Source of the DNA: Closterium sp. Naga37s-1
Taxonomy: Eukaryota; Streptophyta; Zygnematophyceae; Desmidiales; Closteriaceae
Assembly: GCA_947471745.1 (NCBI GenBank)
Contig: CANJKZ010000955.1
Location: forward strand, 2,725,501-2,789,500
Reading direction: 5' to 3'
DNA length: 64,000 nucleotides
Below the pieces are notes generated by a model. It was not told where the DNA came from. It saw only the letters and a list, made by a program, of their open reading frames with translations, and searched no databases. Shown piece by piece: positions 1 to 10,070 of this stretch. How positions within the stretch are numbered: the stretch's first letter is position 1; each line of letters starts with the position of its first letter. Both the position numbers and the translations under genes were made by a program.

Positions 1-149
1 GAGGACAGGCAGGAGGACTTTGAGTGTCTTGCAGCTAGCTGCTGTACCTCGTTTCGCTTCCATGATGCTTGCCCCCGAAGGAGACCCGAATGCACAAGAC
101 ATCCCGACCCCGCGCTCTTACGCAAAGGCGATTACGGGTCCTTACTCCT
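1..149 (+). repeat. Partial duplication of the E1 linker segment
   Basis: Bases 1-149 encode the same stretch (EDRQEDFECLAA... to EAITGPYSS) that appears again at about 451-600. The first copy stops at ACTCCTG and runs straight into TCCCGGGCACAC, which belongs earlier in the linker. This is an intra-element duplication or a recombination between two copies at a few shared bases. Confidence 0.75.
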
Positions 150-2056
150 GTCCCGGGCACACATGCTATGACACTTCGTCCTTCCTCTGTTCCACTGCGT
201 GTTCCTCTTCTGTCTCCTCCTGAGTCCTCTCTTCCTGCCGTCCCTGACCCTGCGTCTGACCGCGCTCGTACTGCCAGTCCCACTATCTCTTGTCTCCTCG
301 CCACTGTTGTCATTAACCCTTCTTTTGAGTCCACTGCTGCGTCTGTCTTCGTTGCTGAGCTGTTTGACTCCGCCACTGCTGTTGTTGCTGAGTCTGAGTC
401 TGCCAGTCCTCCGTCCGTCGGGGGTGAGTGTGCTCTTGGCACGGACATCCTTGAGGACAGGCAGGAGGACTTTGAGTGTCTTGCAGCTACTGTACCTCGT
501 TTCGCATCCATGCTGCTAGCCCCTGAGGGAGACCCGGATGCACCAGACATCCCGACCCCACGCTCTTACGTAGAGGCGATTACGGGTCCTTACTCCTCTC
601 AGTGGCAGGCAGCCATGGATGTCGAGATGGCATCCTGGAAGTCAACAGGGACCTACGTCAACGCTGTTCTCTGCCTCCCTTCAATGCGCATTACGTTGCT
701 AGAGGCTTCAGTTAGCGACAAGGGGTCGACTACTTCCAAACCTTCACCCCCACCCCGAAGATGACTATTCTTCGGGTGTTGCTGCACGTCGCTGCTCAGC
801 GTGACTACGAGTTGCACTCTCTCGACTTCAGCACAGGTTTCTTGCAGGGCAGCCTACACGAGAAAATCTGGCTGCGTCGCCAACCTGGCTTCAATGGGTC
901 ATTTCCTGCAGGTACCCAGTGGAGCCTCCGGCGGCCAGTCTACAGTCTCCGCCACGCGCCTCATGAGCGGCACGACACACTAAGGACTACACTTGCGGCT
1001 CTGGGGTTTACTCCTTCTACTGCTGACTCGTCGCTGTTTCTACGCACCGACACGTTGCTGCCGCCATTTCTACGTCCTCGTGTACGTCGACGACCTCATC
1101 TTTGCCACTGCTGACAATGAGGCACTAAATCTTATGAATTCGGAGCTGCAGAAGAGACACACCTGCACTGACGTGGGTGAACTGCGCAGCTAAGTTGGCT
1201 TGCAGATCACCCGGGATAGAGCACAACGCACCATCACACTGACTCAGTCACACATGGTGCACCAGTTCCTTCAGCGCTTCGGCTTCCACACCCCACTCCT
1301 CTGTCTACCTGCCACTCGCTCTCAGCTCACTCCTCTGTCGACGACTCCGTAGAGCCGAGTGGTCCGTACCCAGAGCTTGTGGGTTGCTTCATGTACGTGA
1401 TGACGTGCACACGATCTGACCTCGCGTACCCTCTCAGCCTCTTGGCTCGCTACGTGGCTCCCGGTAGGCACCGAAAGGTGCAGTGGAATGCTGCGAAGAG
1501 GGTACTGCGTTACTTGTGCAGTACGTCGGGCATGGGGCTCGTGCTTGGAGGACGAGGTCCAGTTGTCCTCACTAGTCACGCAGACGCTTCTTGGGTTGAC
1601 GACTCGGCTACGCAGCGGTTGTCACAGGGTTACACCTTCAGCCTCGGTTCCGGCTCTGTTTCCTGGCGGTCTACGCGCTCATCTTCGGTTCTTAGCTCCA
1701 GTTGTGAGGCTGAGATCTACGCAGGGGCCATGGCTGCACAAGAGCTACGCTGGCTCACCTACTTGCTGACTAACTTGGGAGAGCTGCCTCGTTCGCCTCC
1801 AGTTTTGTATGTAGACAACAAGGCCATGATTGCCTTGTGTCCGGAGCACAAAGTGGAGCACAGAACGAAGCACATCGCTCTATGATTCTTCCTTGCTCGA
1901 GATTTGCAGCAGCGTGGCCAGCTTCATCTTGCGTACGTGGCCACTAGGGCCAACACTGCTGATATATTCACTAAGGCACTTCAGTGTGGTGATCATCACC
2001 ACTTCTCTACTGTGTTAGGCCTTGTGCCTACTTTGCCTCACTTGCTCACTACATGA
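1..2056 (+). pseudogene. Copia-A element E1: linker end, reverse transcriptase and RNase H, decayed
   Basis: This is the 3' half of a Ty1/copia pol gene, read in from beyond the left edge. The RT (RVT_2 type) shows the palm Asp block SLDFSTGFLQG near 820-850 and the catalytic YVDD at 1083-1094. RNase H follows, with HADASWVDD near 1577-1605, SSCEAEIYAGAMAAQELRW near 1690-1750 and YVDNKAMIALC near 1810-1845, ending in a stop at about 2054. The frame is broken: RT is split between frames around 740-1060, a stop lies at 1190-1192 after GELRS, and another sits near 1882. A stretch of RT before 760 is shortened (the ARGFS block follows a small deletion). The protein would copy element RNA into cDNA in virus-like particles. 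This copy cannot make it. Family and direction are certain; exact ends are approximate. Confidence 0.9.
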
Positions 2057-2270
2057 CTTTGCTTGTACTGTGATCTAATATATATACACGCATGCTTACA
2101 CTTGCTAGGGTATGCTCACAGTACAGGTTATTCTCTTGTATATAACTCTGCATGTGATCTGGCCTTGTTGCCTTTGCTTGTGCTTGGAAAGTGTGGTGAC
2201 TTCGTGATCCACCCTGAGCTTGCTTTTCTTGACTAGTCTTGTGACCACTTGTTCTCCCACACTTTGCCTA

Positions 2271-2278
2271 TGGGGGTG
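2271..2278 (+). other. Polypurine tract of E1
   Basis: The sequence TGGGGGTG directly precedes the 3' LTR. The same CCTATGGGGGTG (or its complement) abuts the 3' LTR of E6, E8, E11, E12, E13 and the small element TRIM-1, which is why I read it as the plus-strand primer. The 215 bases before it (2057-2270) are a conserved 3' untranslated region with no ORF and a TATA-like run near 2078-2090. Confidence 0.8.
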
Positions 2279-2408
2279 TGACAGAATGTCTTAGTGCTTA
2301 CATTTGTGTAGGCTATAGTGGGGTAGCCCATAAGGGGTACAACCCAATTACGGTTAGTACTTGTACCCAACTCTTTCATAGTTCATTCATTCTCGTTCGT
2401 TAGTTTGT
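2279..2408 (+). repeat. Copia-A 3' LTR of E1, lacking its last bases
   Basis: It starts TGACAGAATG (family start TGTCAGAATG) and contains the family core: GGCTATAGTGGGGTAGCCCA, then GGGGTACAACCCAATTA. It ends TCGTTAGTTTG, where the normal TGACA end is missing because an inverted integrase fragment is fused on. Confidence 0.88.
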
Positions 2409-2690
2409 TCGAAGGTCCTGGGGGAACCGCTCGCGAAGCTGGAGACAGAGTGCGCGGATCCAAGTGATCAAGACATTAGGAACCTCATCCTTGCTGCGGT
2501 GTAGTAGCGCGTGTAGTCGTCAACAACCAGCAGAAAGTAGTTCTCGCGGCCCTGTCCACCGACGTGAGCTGGGCCCCACACGTCAATGTGGAGAGTCTGC
2601 ACGGGAGCAGTTGTCGGGGGAAACGAGGAGTGAGGAGCGGCGCACTGCCGCCCCTCGACGCACGGAAGGCAGGGCGGGGCCGGCGAGGGC
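2409..2690 (-). pseudogene. Copia-A integrase fragment, inverted
   Basis: Read on the minus strand this encodes the end of the GAG-pre-integrase segment and the start of the integrase core (PALPSVRRGAAVRRSSLLVS, then the VWGPAHV and FLLVVDDYTRY blocks). It closely resembles 15520-15800 and 22440-22690. It has neither start nor stop and lies between a broken 3' LTR and the 5' LTR of E2, so it is a scrap moved by rearrangement. Confidence 0.8.
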
Positions 2691-2820
2691 TGTCAAACTT
2701 ATATCTAGCTTATATTGAGTAGGCTGTAGTGGGGTAGCCCATAAGGGGTACAACCCAATTAGGGTTAGTACTTGTACCCAACTTATGCTCAATGCATTCA
2801 TTCTGGTTCCTACTTTGACA
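2691..2820 (+). repeat. Copia-A 5' LTR of E2
   Basis: A 130-bp LTR beginning TGTCAAACTTATATC and ending CCTACTTTGACA, with 5-bp inverted ends TGTCA/TGACA. It holds the family core GTAGTGGGGTAGCCCATAAG. The primer-binding site follows at once, which fixes this as the 5' copy. Confidence 0.92.
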
Positions 2821-2832
2821 TGGTATCGGAGC
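2821..2832 (+). other. Primer-binding site of E2 (initiator Met tRNA type)
   Basis: TGGTATCGGAGC sits directly after the LTR end. It differs at one base from TGGTATCAGAGC, the standard plant copia site complementary to the 3' end of initiator Met tRNA. TTGGGCCCACC follows about 17 bases later, as in other elements here. Confidence 0.88.
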
Positions 2833-2869
2833 AAGTTCCTTGGGCCCACCACCTGCTGCGCTGCTAATT

Positions 2870-3630
2870 CCCCCCTTGGCCCTGGCCCCTTGGCTCGTCG
2901 CGTTTTCCTTGGCCCGTCGCGCCCCTTAGGCCTGTCGGGCCACCCCACGGCCCCTTCGCCCATCGGCCCCTTCAACCCCACGGCCCGGCCCCTGTCGCCC
3001 GTCGCGCCCCTCGGCCCCTTCGCCCGTCGCGCCCCTCGGCCCCCCTCGCCCCTAGGCCCGTCGCGCCCCTTAGGCCCGTCGTGCCACCCCATCGACCCCA
3101 TTCGCCCGTCGCGCCCCTCGGCCCCTTCGCCCGTCGCGCCCCTCGGCCCCCCTCGCCCCTAGGCCCGTCGCACCCCTTAGGCCCGTCGTGCCACCGCATC
3201 GACCCCATTCGTCCGTCGCGCCCCTCGGCCCCTTCGCCCCTCGGCCCCGTCCCCTTGGCCCGTCGCGCCCCTAGACCCATCGCACCCCTTAGACCCGTCG
3301 CGCCACCCCACAGCCCCTTCGCCCCTAGGGCCCGGCCCCTTGGCCTGTCGCACCCCTCGGCCCCCCCAGGCCCCTAGGCCCCTAGCCTAGGCCCCTCGGC
3401 CTCGTGTTTGGCCCCTCGGCCCCGCCCCTCGGCCCCTTGGCCCCTTGGCCCCAGGCACCTCGGCCCCTAGCCTCGGCCCCTCGGCCTCGTATTTGGCCCC
3501 TTGGCCCCGCCCCTCGGCCCCTCGGCCCCTAGCCTCGACCCCTCAGCCTCATGTTTGGCCCCTCGGCCCCGCCCCTTTGCCCCTCGGCCCCTAGTCCCCT
3601 CGGCACCTCGGCCCCTAGGACCCGTGGCTG
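2870..3630 (+). repeat. GC-rich minisatellite leader of E2
   Basis: About 760 bases of short imperfect repeats built from GGCCCCTCGGCCCC, GCCCGTCGCGCCCCT and CCTAGGCCC words. There is no credible coding sequence, though frames stay open by composition. It sits between primer site and gag, where every long Copia-A copy here has a comparable but differently sequenced block. The repeat run has replaced the first 90 or so codons of gag in this copy. Confidence 0.85.
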
Positions 3631-4490
3631 TCTCGTGACGCTACTGCCCGCTTAGCCATTTGCAACCACCTGCCGGTGGGCGAATGTACTCACTTTGGAC
3701 AGCACAATCCAGCACAATTCTTGTACGACGCTGTCGTTGCTCGCTACTCCTCCCCTGCCACTGCTGCGCTAGGCAGACTGCTACTGCCCTACCTGTTCCC
3801 TGAGCTGTCGGCTTTTGCCACCGTAGCTGACTTGGTTACCCACCTGCGCACTAGCGACGCTCGCTACCGCGCTACCATCCCTGCTGAGTTCCATGCCACG
3901 AACCAGCCCCCCATGTTCATCACCCTCTACTTCATAGTCTCTCGCCTCCCTGACTCTCTTCGCTCTGTCAGGGACCACTTTCTCTCCCTTGACCCCACCT
4001 CCCTCACTGTTGACCTCCTCGAGCAGCATCTCCTTGCAGCTGAGACTAGTGCAGTTGCTGTAGGTGCTGCTCGTGGCACTCCGTGCCTGCCCTTCTTTGA
4101 GGGGTGCTCCCCCTCCCCCCTTTCCCCCTCCTTCGCCTCTTCTGCTGCTGCAGATGTCTTTGTTACTGAGGACGTCGATGCTGCTTCGACTAGTGCGAAG
4201 CGCCGCAGCAGCAAGGGAAAGGGTGGCCGGGGTGGTGGAGGTGGCAGCGGTGGTGGTGGAGGTGGCAGTGGGAGCGGTGGTTGGGGCAGCGGTGGAGGTG
4301 GTGGAGGCAGTGGAGGTGGTGGCGGCGGTGGGACTGGTGGCCGCAGTGGGGGCTCTCGTGGCGGCGGTGGAGGCAGCGGAGGGAGTGGCGGTAGTGGAGG
4401 CGGTGGGACTGGTGGTGGTAGGTCTGGACCTAGGCGTGGAGGCCCTGGTGGTGGTCAGCGACAGCAGCAGCAGCGTCGAAGCGAGACCTA
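3631..4490 (+). pseudogene. Copia-A gag (capsid) of E2, 5'-truncated
   Basis: The frame enters gag at the WLSRDATARLAICNHLP block, so the N-terminal segment seen in E3 (MASLRVLAFDHEG...) is missing. The conserved core runs through YDAVVARYSSPATAALGRL, YLFPELSAFATV, MFITLYFIVSRLPDS and LLEQHLLAAETS, then a SxPFFEGCSPSPL block, a basic SAKRRSSKGKGG stretch and about 85 residues of Gly/Ser. A TAG stop interrupts just before the EQLREWLV motif. The protein would form the virus-like particle shell. It resembles the UBN2-type copia gag by layout; that assignment is from the family pattern. Confidence 0.85.
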
Positions 4491-5260
4491 GTCGCCCGAA
4501 CAGCTCCGTGAGTGGTTGGTTTAGCGTGGGACGGGTGGGGGTAGTGAGAGCTACCCGTATGTCATTCGCACGGGTGTCCGTACGGGCCAGACATGCGGGA
4601 AGTTTCACACTGAGCACCGCTGCTTCTCCCGCCTTGACGACGCCTGGCGTGCTGAGTTGGGTGACGACGTCGAGCTCCCTTGCTGGGCAGATCTGCTTAG
4701 GTCTAGGATTGCTATCTTTGACCTAGACTTTGATGCTATTATCTCTGCCATATATGCGTGCTGAGGGTGACTGTTACCGGTGTGTGCCACCTGACCCAGG
4801 TATGGCGGCTGCTGCTCTAGGTGCTAGAGCGTCGGTACTCCCCCTGGTACTGCGCCTGCTGAGGCCTTGCACACCTTCACGTTGGACTCAGGCGCCTCGC
4901 GCTGTTTCTTTCGTGACAGCACCACTCTCACTCCTCTCCCTGCACCTGTCCCGGTCAGACTAGCTAACCCCTCTTGGGGCCCAGTCGTTGCCCGTTCCTC
5001 CACTGTCCTCCCATGTCCGGCGGTTCTGTCCGGCTCACTATTAGGTCTTCACCTCCCCTCGTTTTCTACGAACTTGGTGAGTACCGCTGCCCTTCAGGAT
5101 GCGATGGTCACTACCACCACTCCTGGGGGTCAGCGTGTGTCGAGCTGCACGTGCACGCGGACGGGGCGTAACCAAGCTACGTTCACTCGTCGGTCAGGGT
5201 CGAGTCTGTACACACTGGCTACCAAGCCTCCTCAGGTCGCTGCATCTTCTTAGGTGTCCG
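4491..5260 (+). pseudogene. Copia-A zinc motif and aspartic protease of E2
   Basis: After EQLREW comes the zinc-type motif: a Cys in CPYVIRTG-like sequence, then CGKFHTEHRCF, near 4550-4630. The protease follows with active-site LDSGASRCFFRDST at about 4880-4915, and LHLPSFSTNLV further on. Frames change at about 4745 and around 4860, so the domain is not translated as one piece. The protease would cut Gag-Pol. DSGA is intact, so damage is in frame rather than catalysis. Confidence 0.82.
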
Positions 5261-6250
5261 CGTCAGGTTAGGTAGCCGCCTCTTGCTCGTGTCGCCTCCT
5301 GTCGCACCAGACTCTTCTATGGCACCACTGCTTGGGTCACCCCTCCCTGCCACGCCTTCGTGGCATGCACTCCCGATTTCTCGTCTCTGGTCCACCCAGG
5401 TCTCTGCCTCCCCTCCTACCCTCACCTGCCCCGCCCTGCCTTCCTTGTGTCGAGGGGCGGCAGCGCGCCGCTCCTCACTCCTCCTCGTTTCCCTTGACGA
5501 CTGGTCCCCTGCAGACTTTCTACATGGATGTGTGGGGCCCAGCCCGTGTCAGTGGATAGGGCCGCGATCGCTACTTTCTGCTGGTCGTTGACGAATACAC
5601 GTGGTACACCACGGTCTTCCCCATGCGCAGCAAGGGTGAGGTCGTTGATCTCTTGATCCCTTGGATCCGCACAGTCCGTCTCCAGCTCCGCGAGCGCTTC
5701 GGTACGGACCTTCCTGTCCTACGTCTGCACTCTGACAGAGGTGGTGAGTTCTCCTCCGACCTCTTGAGGGAATTTTGTCGTGGGGAGGGCATTCTCCAAT
5801 CGTTCACCCTTTTGACCTTCCCTCAGCAAAATGGGATTGCTGAGCGCCGCATTGGCTTAGTCATGGAGGTCGCTCGTACCTCCATGATCCATGCGGCTTC
5901 TCCCCATTTTCTGTGGCCGTTTGCGGTCCTGTACGCTGCGCATCAGGTCAACCTCTGGCCCCGTGTCTCCTTGCCGGAGACCTCGCCCACACTGCGTTGG
6001 ACGGGGAAGGTTGGCGATGCGTCGGTGTTCTGGGTCTGGGGTTCTCGTGCCTTTGTTCGCGATACGTCCGCGGACAAGCTCTCTGCCCGCGCCATTCCCA
6101 GCGTCTTCCTTGGCTTTGTCCCTGACGCGCCTGGCTGGCAGTTTTACCATCCCACCTCGCGCCATGTCCTCCCCTCTCAGGACGTCACGTTCGACGAGTC
6201 TGTTCCCTTCTACCGTCTCTTCCCCTACCACTCTGCCCCTCCCCCGCCCT
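5261..6250 (+). pseudogene. Copia-A GAG-pre-integrase and integrase of E2
   Basis: The zinc-binding pre-integrase region near 5310-5460 shows the HxLGHPSLPRLRGM pattern with CLPCVEG. The integrase core has D in MDVWGPARV (about 5525), D in LHSDRGGEFSS (about 5730) and E in QQNGIAERR (about 5830), the full DDE set, and then a long open stretch ending at the DVTFDESVPFYRLFPY block (about 6180-6230). A TAG near 5557 (VSG-stop-GRD) and a frame change before 5620 break it. The enzyme would insert element cDNA into the genome. Confidence 0.88.
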
Positions 6251-6890
6251 TGCCGCTCTTCCTTGCTTCCGGTCCACCTCCGGTATACCCCCTCCCGCCC
6301 CAGGGTCCAGGTAGACCCTCTCCCTGGTACTGCGCCTGTTCAGGTAGCTGTCGGCTCAGGTGCTGCTCGAGGTGCTGCGTCTGGGGGTGTTGCGTCAAGG
6401 GGTGCGGAGCCGGGGGGTGCGGGGTCTAAGGGTGCTGGGTTTAGGGGTGCTGAGCCTAGGGGTGCTGACCCTAAGGTTGTTGAGCCTGGGGGTGCTGAGT
6501 CCGAGGGTGCGGAGTCTGGGGGTGCTGAGCCTCAGGGTGCTGCTTCGTCTGGAGGTCCTGCTGGTGCTTCGCCGGGACATTCTCCGCGGCCGGAGCCTCT
6601 CTCCCCACCGCAATTGCGTGAGTGGCTTGTTCGGCGCGCACGCCTTCGGAGTAGAGCTGCCGGAGCTGGAGCCACTGGAGACACTGCAGCTGGAGGTGCT
6701 GGAGTTACTGCTGGAGCTGGTGGTACTGGAGGTATTGCGGCTGCTGGTCCTGGAAGTGCTCGTACTGGGGGTACAGGAGCTGCCGGGACTGGTGGTGTTG
6801 GGTGCCAGGAGCTCCCTGACCCTAAGACCGCGCTCGTGCTGCCAGTCCCACTGTCTCTCATCTCCTCGCCACTGCTATCACTGACCCTTC
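6251..6890 (+). pseudogene. Copia-A integrase-RT linker of E2: GAEPG repeats
   Basis: A 15-base repeat encodes a pentapeptide of the form G-A-E-P-G with variants (about 6360-6545). It is followed by PLSPPQLREWLVRR and a Gly/Ala/Thr-rich tract. The linker then jumps to a late segment (PKTALVLPVP...), missing roughly 400 bases present in E8. No known fold is recognised. The same linker type occurs in all Copia-A copies that retain this region. Confidence 0.8.
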
Positions 6891-7458
6891 CGTCGGGGTT
6901 GAGTGTGCTCTTGGCATGGACGTCCTTGAGGACAGGCAAGAGGACTTTGAGTGTCTTGCAGCTGCTGTACCTCGTTTCGCTTCCATGCTGCTTGCCCCTA
7001 AGGGAGACCCGGATGCACCAGACATCCCGACCTCGCGCTCTTACGCAGAGGCGATTACGGGTCCGTACTCCTCTCAGTGGCGGGCAGCCATGGATGCCGA
7101 GATGGCGTCCTGGAAGTCCACAGGCACCTACGTCGAAGAGGTTCCCCCACCTGGGGCGAACATTGTCGATGGCATGTGGATTTTCAGGGTGAAGCGGCCG
7201 CCGGGTTCTCCGCCTGCCTTCAAGGCGCGTTACGTTGCTAGAGGCTTCAGTCAACGACAGGGGGTTGACCACTTCCAGACCTTCTCCCCCACCCCGAAGA
7301 TGACTACTCTTCGGGTGTTGCCGCATGTTGCTGCTCAGCGTGACTACGAGTTGCACTCTCTGAACTTCAGTACAGCTTTCTTGCAGGGCAGCCTTCACGA
7401 GGAGATCTGGCTGCGCCGCACACCTGGCTTCACTGGGACGTTTCCTGCAGGTACCCAG
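6891..7458 (+). pseudogene. Copia-A reverse transcriptase N-terminal part of E2
   Basis: An open frame (about 6916-7500) encodes MASWKSTGTYVEEVPPPGAN, the WIFRVKRPPGSPP block, ARGFSQRQGVDHFQTFSP and the first palm Asp region SLNFSTAFLQGSLHEEIW. Here the usual Asp of SLDFSTAF is Asn. The gene is cut at 7458 after FPAGTQW and fused to inverted protease sequence, so YVDD and RNase H are lost. Confidence 0.88.
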
Positions 7459-7880
7459 TGGAAAAGTAGGCAAACGGAAGAACGAGGGGAGGTGAAGGCG
7501 TGACTGTGAGCCATACGGAACCGCCAGACTCGGGAGAACAGTGGAGGAACGGGCAAGGACTTGGCCCCTGGAGGGGTCAGCTAGTCTGACCAGAACAGGT
7601 GCAGAGGGAGGAGTGAGGGTGATGTTGTCGCGAAAGAAATAGCGTGAAGCACCTAAGTGTAAAGGTATGCAAGGCCTCAGCAGGCGGAGTACCAGGGAGA
7701 GCAGACTCACTAGCACCTAGAGCAGCAGCCTCTAAACTTGGGTCAGGCGGCACACACAGGTAACAATCACCCTCAGCACTAACAGACAAAGCATACATAG
7801 CAGCAAGGATAGCATAATAGTCTAGGTCAAAGATAGCAACTCCAAACCTAAGTAGCTCTGCCCAGCGAGGGCGCTCGGCC
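7459..7880 (-). pseudogene. Copia-A protease fragment of E3
   Basis: Minus-strand protease region. The active site is damaged: FTL is followed directly by RCF near 7645-7665, so the D-S-G-A residues are deleted. The upstream part (EFGDVAERPRWAELLRFGVA, AIFDLDYYAILAAMYALS) is the conserved link between the zinc motif and protease. The left end is the tail-to-tail junction with E2 RT. Confidence 0.82.
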
Positions 7881-9057
7881 ACGTCACCAAACTCTGCGCA
7901 CCAAGCGTCCCGTGCTGAGTGTGAGGCTTCCCGCATGTCTGACCAGCACGGTCACCCATGCGAATGACATACGGGCAGCTACCACTACCCCCAGACGTCC
8001 CACGCTGAGAAAACCACTCACGAAGCTGCTGGGGCGACGGGGTCTCGATCCGACGCTGCTGCTGCCTCTAGCCATCGCCAGAACCTCCACGCTGAGTAGC
8101 CCCAGCCTGACCGCCACCACTCCCATTGCCACCACTACCGCCACCCCCACCACTGCCACCACCGCCTTCACCAAAGCCCCCACTCCTACCACCACTCCCA
8201 CTACCGCCACCACCTCCACTGCCTCCACCACTTCCACAACTGTCCCCGCCACCATCCCCGCTGCCACCGCCAGCACCCCTGCCACCCTTGTTCTTGCTGC
8301 TGTGGCGCTTCCCACTAGCAGAAGCAGCCTCGACGTCCTCAGCACCAAGGACATCAACAGCAGCAGCATAGGCGTAGGAGGGAGCAAGGGGGGAGGGGGA
8401 GCAACCCTCAAAGAAGGGCGTGCGCGGAGTGCCACGAGCAGCACCTATAGTGACTACACTAGTTTCAGCTGCAAGGAGGTGTTGCTCGAGAAGGTCAACA
8501 GTGAGGGCTGTGGGGTCAAGTGCGAGAAAGTGGTCCCTGATAGCGCGAAGAGAGTCAGGGAGGCGGGTGACTATAAAGTAGAGAGTGATGAACATTGGGG
8601 GCGGGTTCCATTCAAGGAACTCTGCTGGGAGGGCAACGCGGTAGCGAGCGTCGCTAGTGCGAAGGTGGGTAATGAGGTCCTCTACTGTGGCAAAGCCGGA
8701 CAGCTCGGGAAACAGGTAAGGCAGTAGAAGACGGCCTAGAGCAGTAGTGGCAGGCGAGGAGTAACGGGTGACTACAGCGTTGTACAGTGCCTGTGCTGTC
8801 CACTGCTGTCCAAAGTGAGCGCATTCGGCTAATGGCAGGTGGTTGCAAATGGCTAAGCGAGCAGCAGCGTCACGAGTAAGCCACTGTGAGCGAGTCGCAT
8901 TGTCAGCTGTGGTGGGAGGGGCGGGAGACGTGTGGTCAAACAATGAAACGCTGTCCCTAGAGTCGCTCAGTAGGTAAAGCTGCAGGTCGTCGGGCCACGT
9001 GTCAAACTGGATAGGGCGGCCCTCATGATCGAACGCGAGAACGCGGAGAGACGCCAT
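7881..9057 (-). pseudogene. Copia-A gag of E3, nearly complete
   Basis: The start is the ATG at 9057-9055 (MASLRVLAFDHEG), shared with E5 and E11; the upstream in-frame Met is leader. Order: N-terminal IQFDTWPDDLQLYLLSDSRD, SQWLTRDAAARLAICNHLP, the core with FITLYFIVTRLPDSLR and LLEQHLLAAET, a basic SGKRHSSKNKGGRG, then a long Gly/Ser tail to about 8070. A frame change near 8068 separates the PQQLREWFSQRGTSGGSG and zinc motif (HAGSLTL reading against CGKPHTQ-type). It is about 330 residues before the break. This is the best example of the family gag in the window. Confidence 0.87.
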
Positions 9058-9129
9058 AGTGGCGCAGCACGCAGAGAAGGCAGAAGCCGGGCAGGGTAGG
9101 GCACAGGGCAGGCAAGTGAGCTGCAAGAG

Positions 9130-9890
9130 GCGGTGAGAGGGCCGCAAGGGGCGGCTAGCAGAACAGTAGGGACGGCTAGAGGTCCACTAGGGGAGGGGCT
9201 GCAAGGGCGGCTCGCGGGCTGCAGGGGCGAGGGGCGAGCCGGTATGGGCGCCTTGCGGGGCCTAGGGTCGACGGGCAGGCCGGGGCCTAGGGGCAAAGGG
9301 CGGGCCGGGCCTAGGGTTGACGGGTGGGCCCGGGGCCTAGGGTCAACAAAGAGCCGTGGCCTAGGGTCGACGGGGCGCCAGGGCCCAGGGTCCACGGGGC
9401 GGGCGCGGGGCCTATGGTCGACGGGGTGGGTCCGTGGCCTAGGGTCAACGAGGCGGGCCGGGGGCCTAAGGTCGACGGGGCGCCGGGGCCTAGGGTCGAT
9501 GGGGCGAGCGCGGGGCCTAGGGTAGACAGGGCGCGCGGGCCTAGGGTCGACGGGGCGGGCGCGGGGCCTAGGCTCGACGAGGAGCGCGGGCCTAGGGTCG
9601 ACGAGGCGGGTCCGGGGCCTAGGGTCGACGGGGCGCCGGGGCCTAGGGTCGACGGGGCGGGCGCGGGGCCAAGGGTCGATGGGGCGCGCGAGCCTAGGGT
9701 CGACGGGGCGGGCGCGGAGCCTAGGGTCGACAGGGCGCGCAGGCCTAAGGTCGACAGGGCTGGCTGAGGCCTAGGGTCGATAGGGCGCGCAGGGCCTAGG
9801 GTCGACGGGACAGGCCGCACGAGGGCGGCGCGAGGGTCGCTAGGGACAGAGCGTGACCCAGCAGGGCAAGTGGGGCAGCGCGGTGGTGGG
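9130..9890 (-). repeat. GC-rich minisatellite leader of E3
   Basis: Imperfect repeats with the word GGGCCTAGGGTCGACGGGGC and spacers of GGGCGCG dominate 9240-9830. The GTCGAC core recurs about every 20-35 bases. It lies between gag and primer site. No protein is supported in either strand, although long frames exist because the repeat avoids stops. Confidence 0.87.
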
Positions 9891-9907
9891 CCCAACAAAA
9901 AAAAATC

Positions 9908-9937
9908 AGTCCTAATGAAGGACCTGCTCTGAATCCA
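9908..9937 (-). other. Leader hairpin and primer-binding site of E3
   Basis: In element sense, the primer site TGGATTCAGAGC (9937-9926) is followed by AGGTCCTTCATTAGGACTG, an inverted repeat with a 5-base loop (arms 9919-9923 and 9909-9913). A run of T and GGGCCCACC come next. The same layout is present in E5, E6 and E10. Confidence 0.75.
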
Positions 9938-10070
9938 TGTCAAATTAACGAACGAGGAATGAATGCATTGAACAGAAGTTGGGTACAAGTATTAACCCTA
10001 ATTGGGTTGTACCCCTTATGGGCTACCCCACTGTAGCCTACACAAATGTAAGCACTATAACATTCTGACA
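9938..10070 (-). repeat. Copia-A 5' LTR of E3
   Basis: 133 bp, beginning TGTCAGAATGTTATAGTGC on the minus strand and ending GTTAATTTGACA. It abuts the primer site. On the other side it touches plus-strand E4 sequence with no visible duplicate of the next five bases. Confidence 0.92.

Noticed and set aside
2821-2832. tRNA gene at the primer sites
   Set aside because: Only the 12-base complement of a tRNA 3' end is present, as expected for an LTR element; no cloverleaf around it.
8126-8371. Proline-rich frame on the plus strand opposite gag
   Set aside because: It is the reverse reading of the Gly/Ser tail of Copia-A gag. The same effect gives Pro- and Thr-rich frames at 52709, 60077 and 3781.
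9311-9988. Long repetitive frames coding STLGPRAPSTLGP-type protein
   Set aside because: They come from the E3 leader minisatellite, lack a conserved start, and equivalent arrays in other copies have unrelated sequence and frames.
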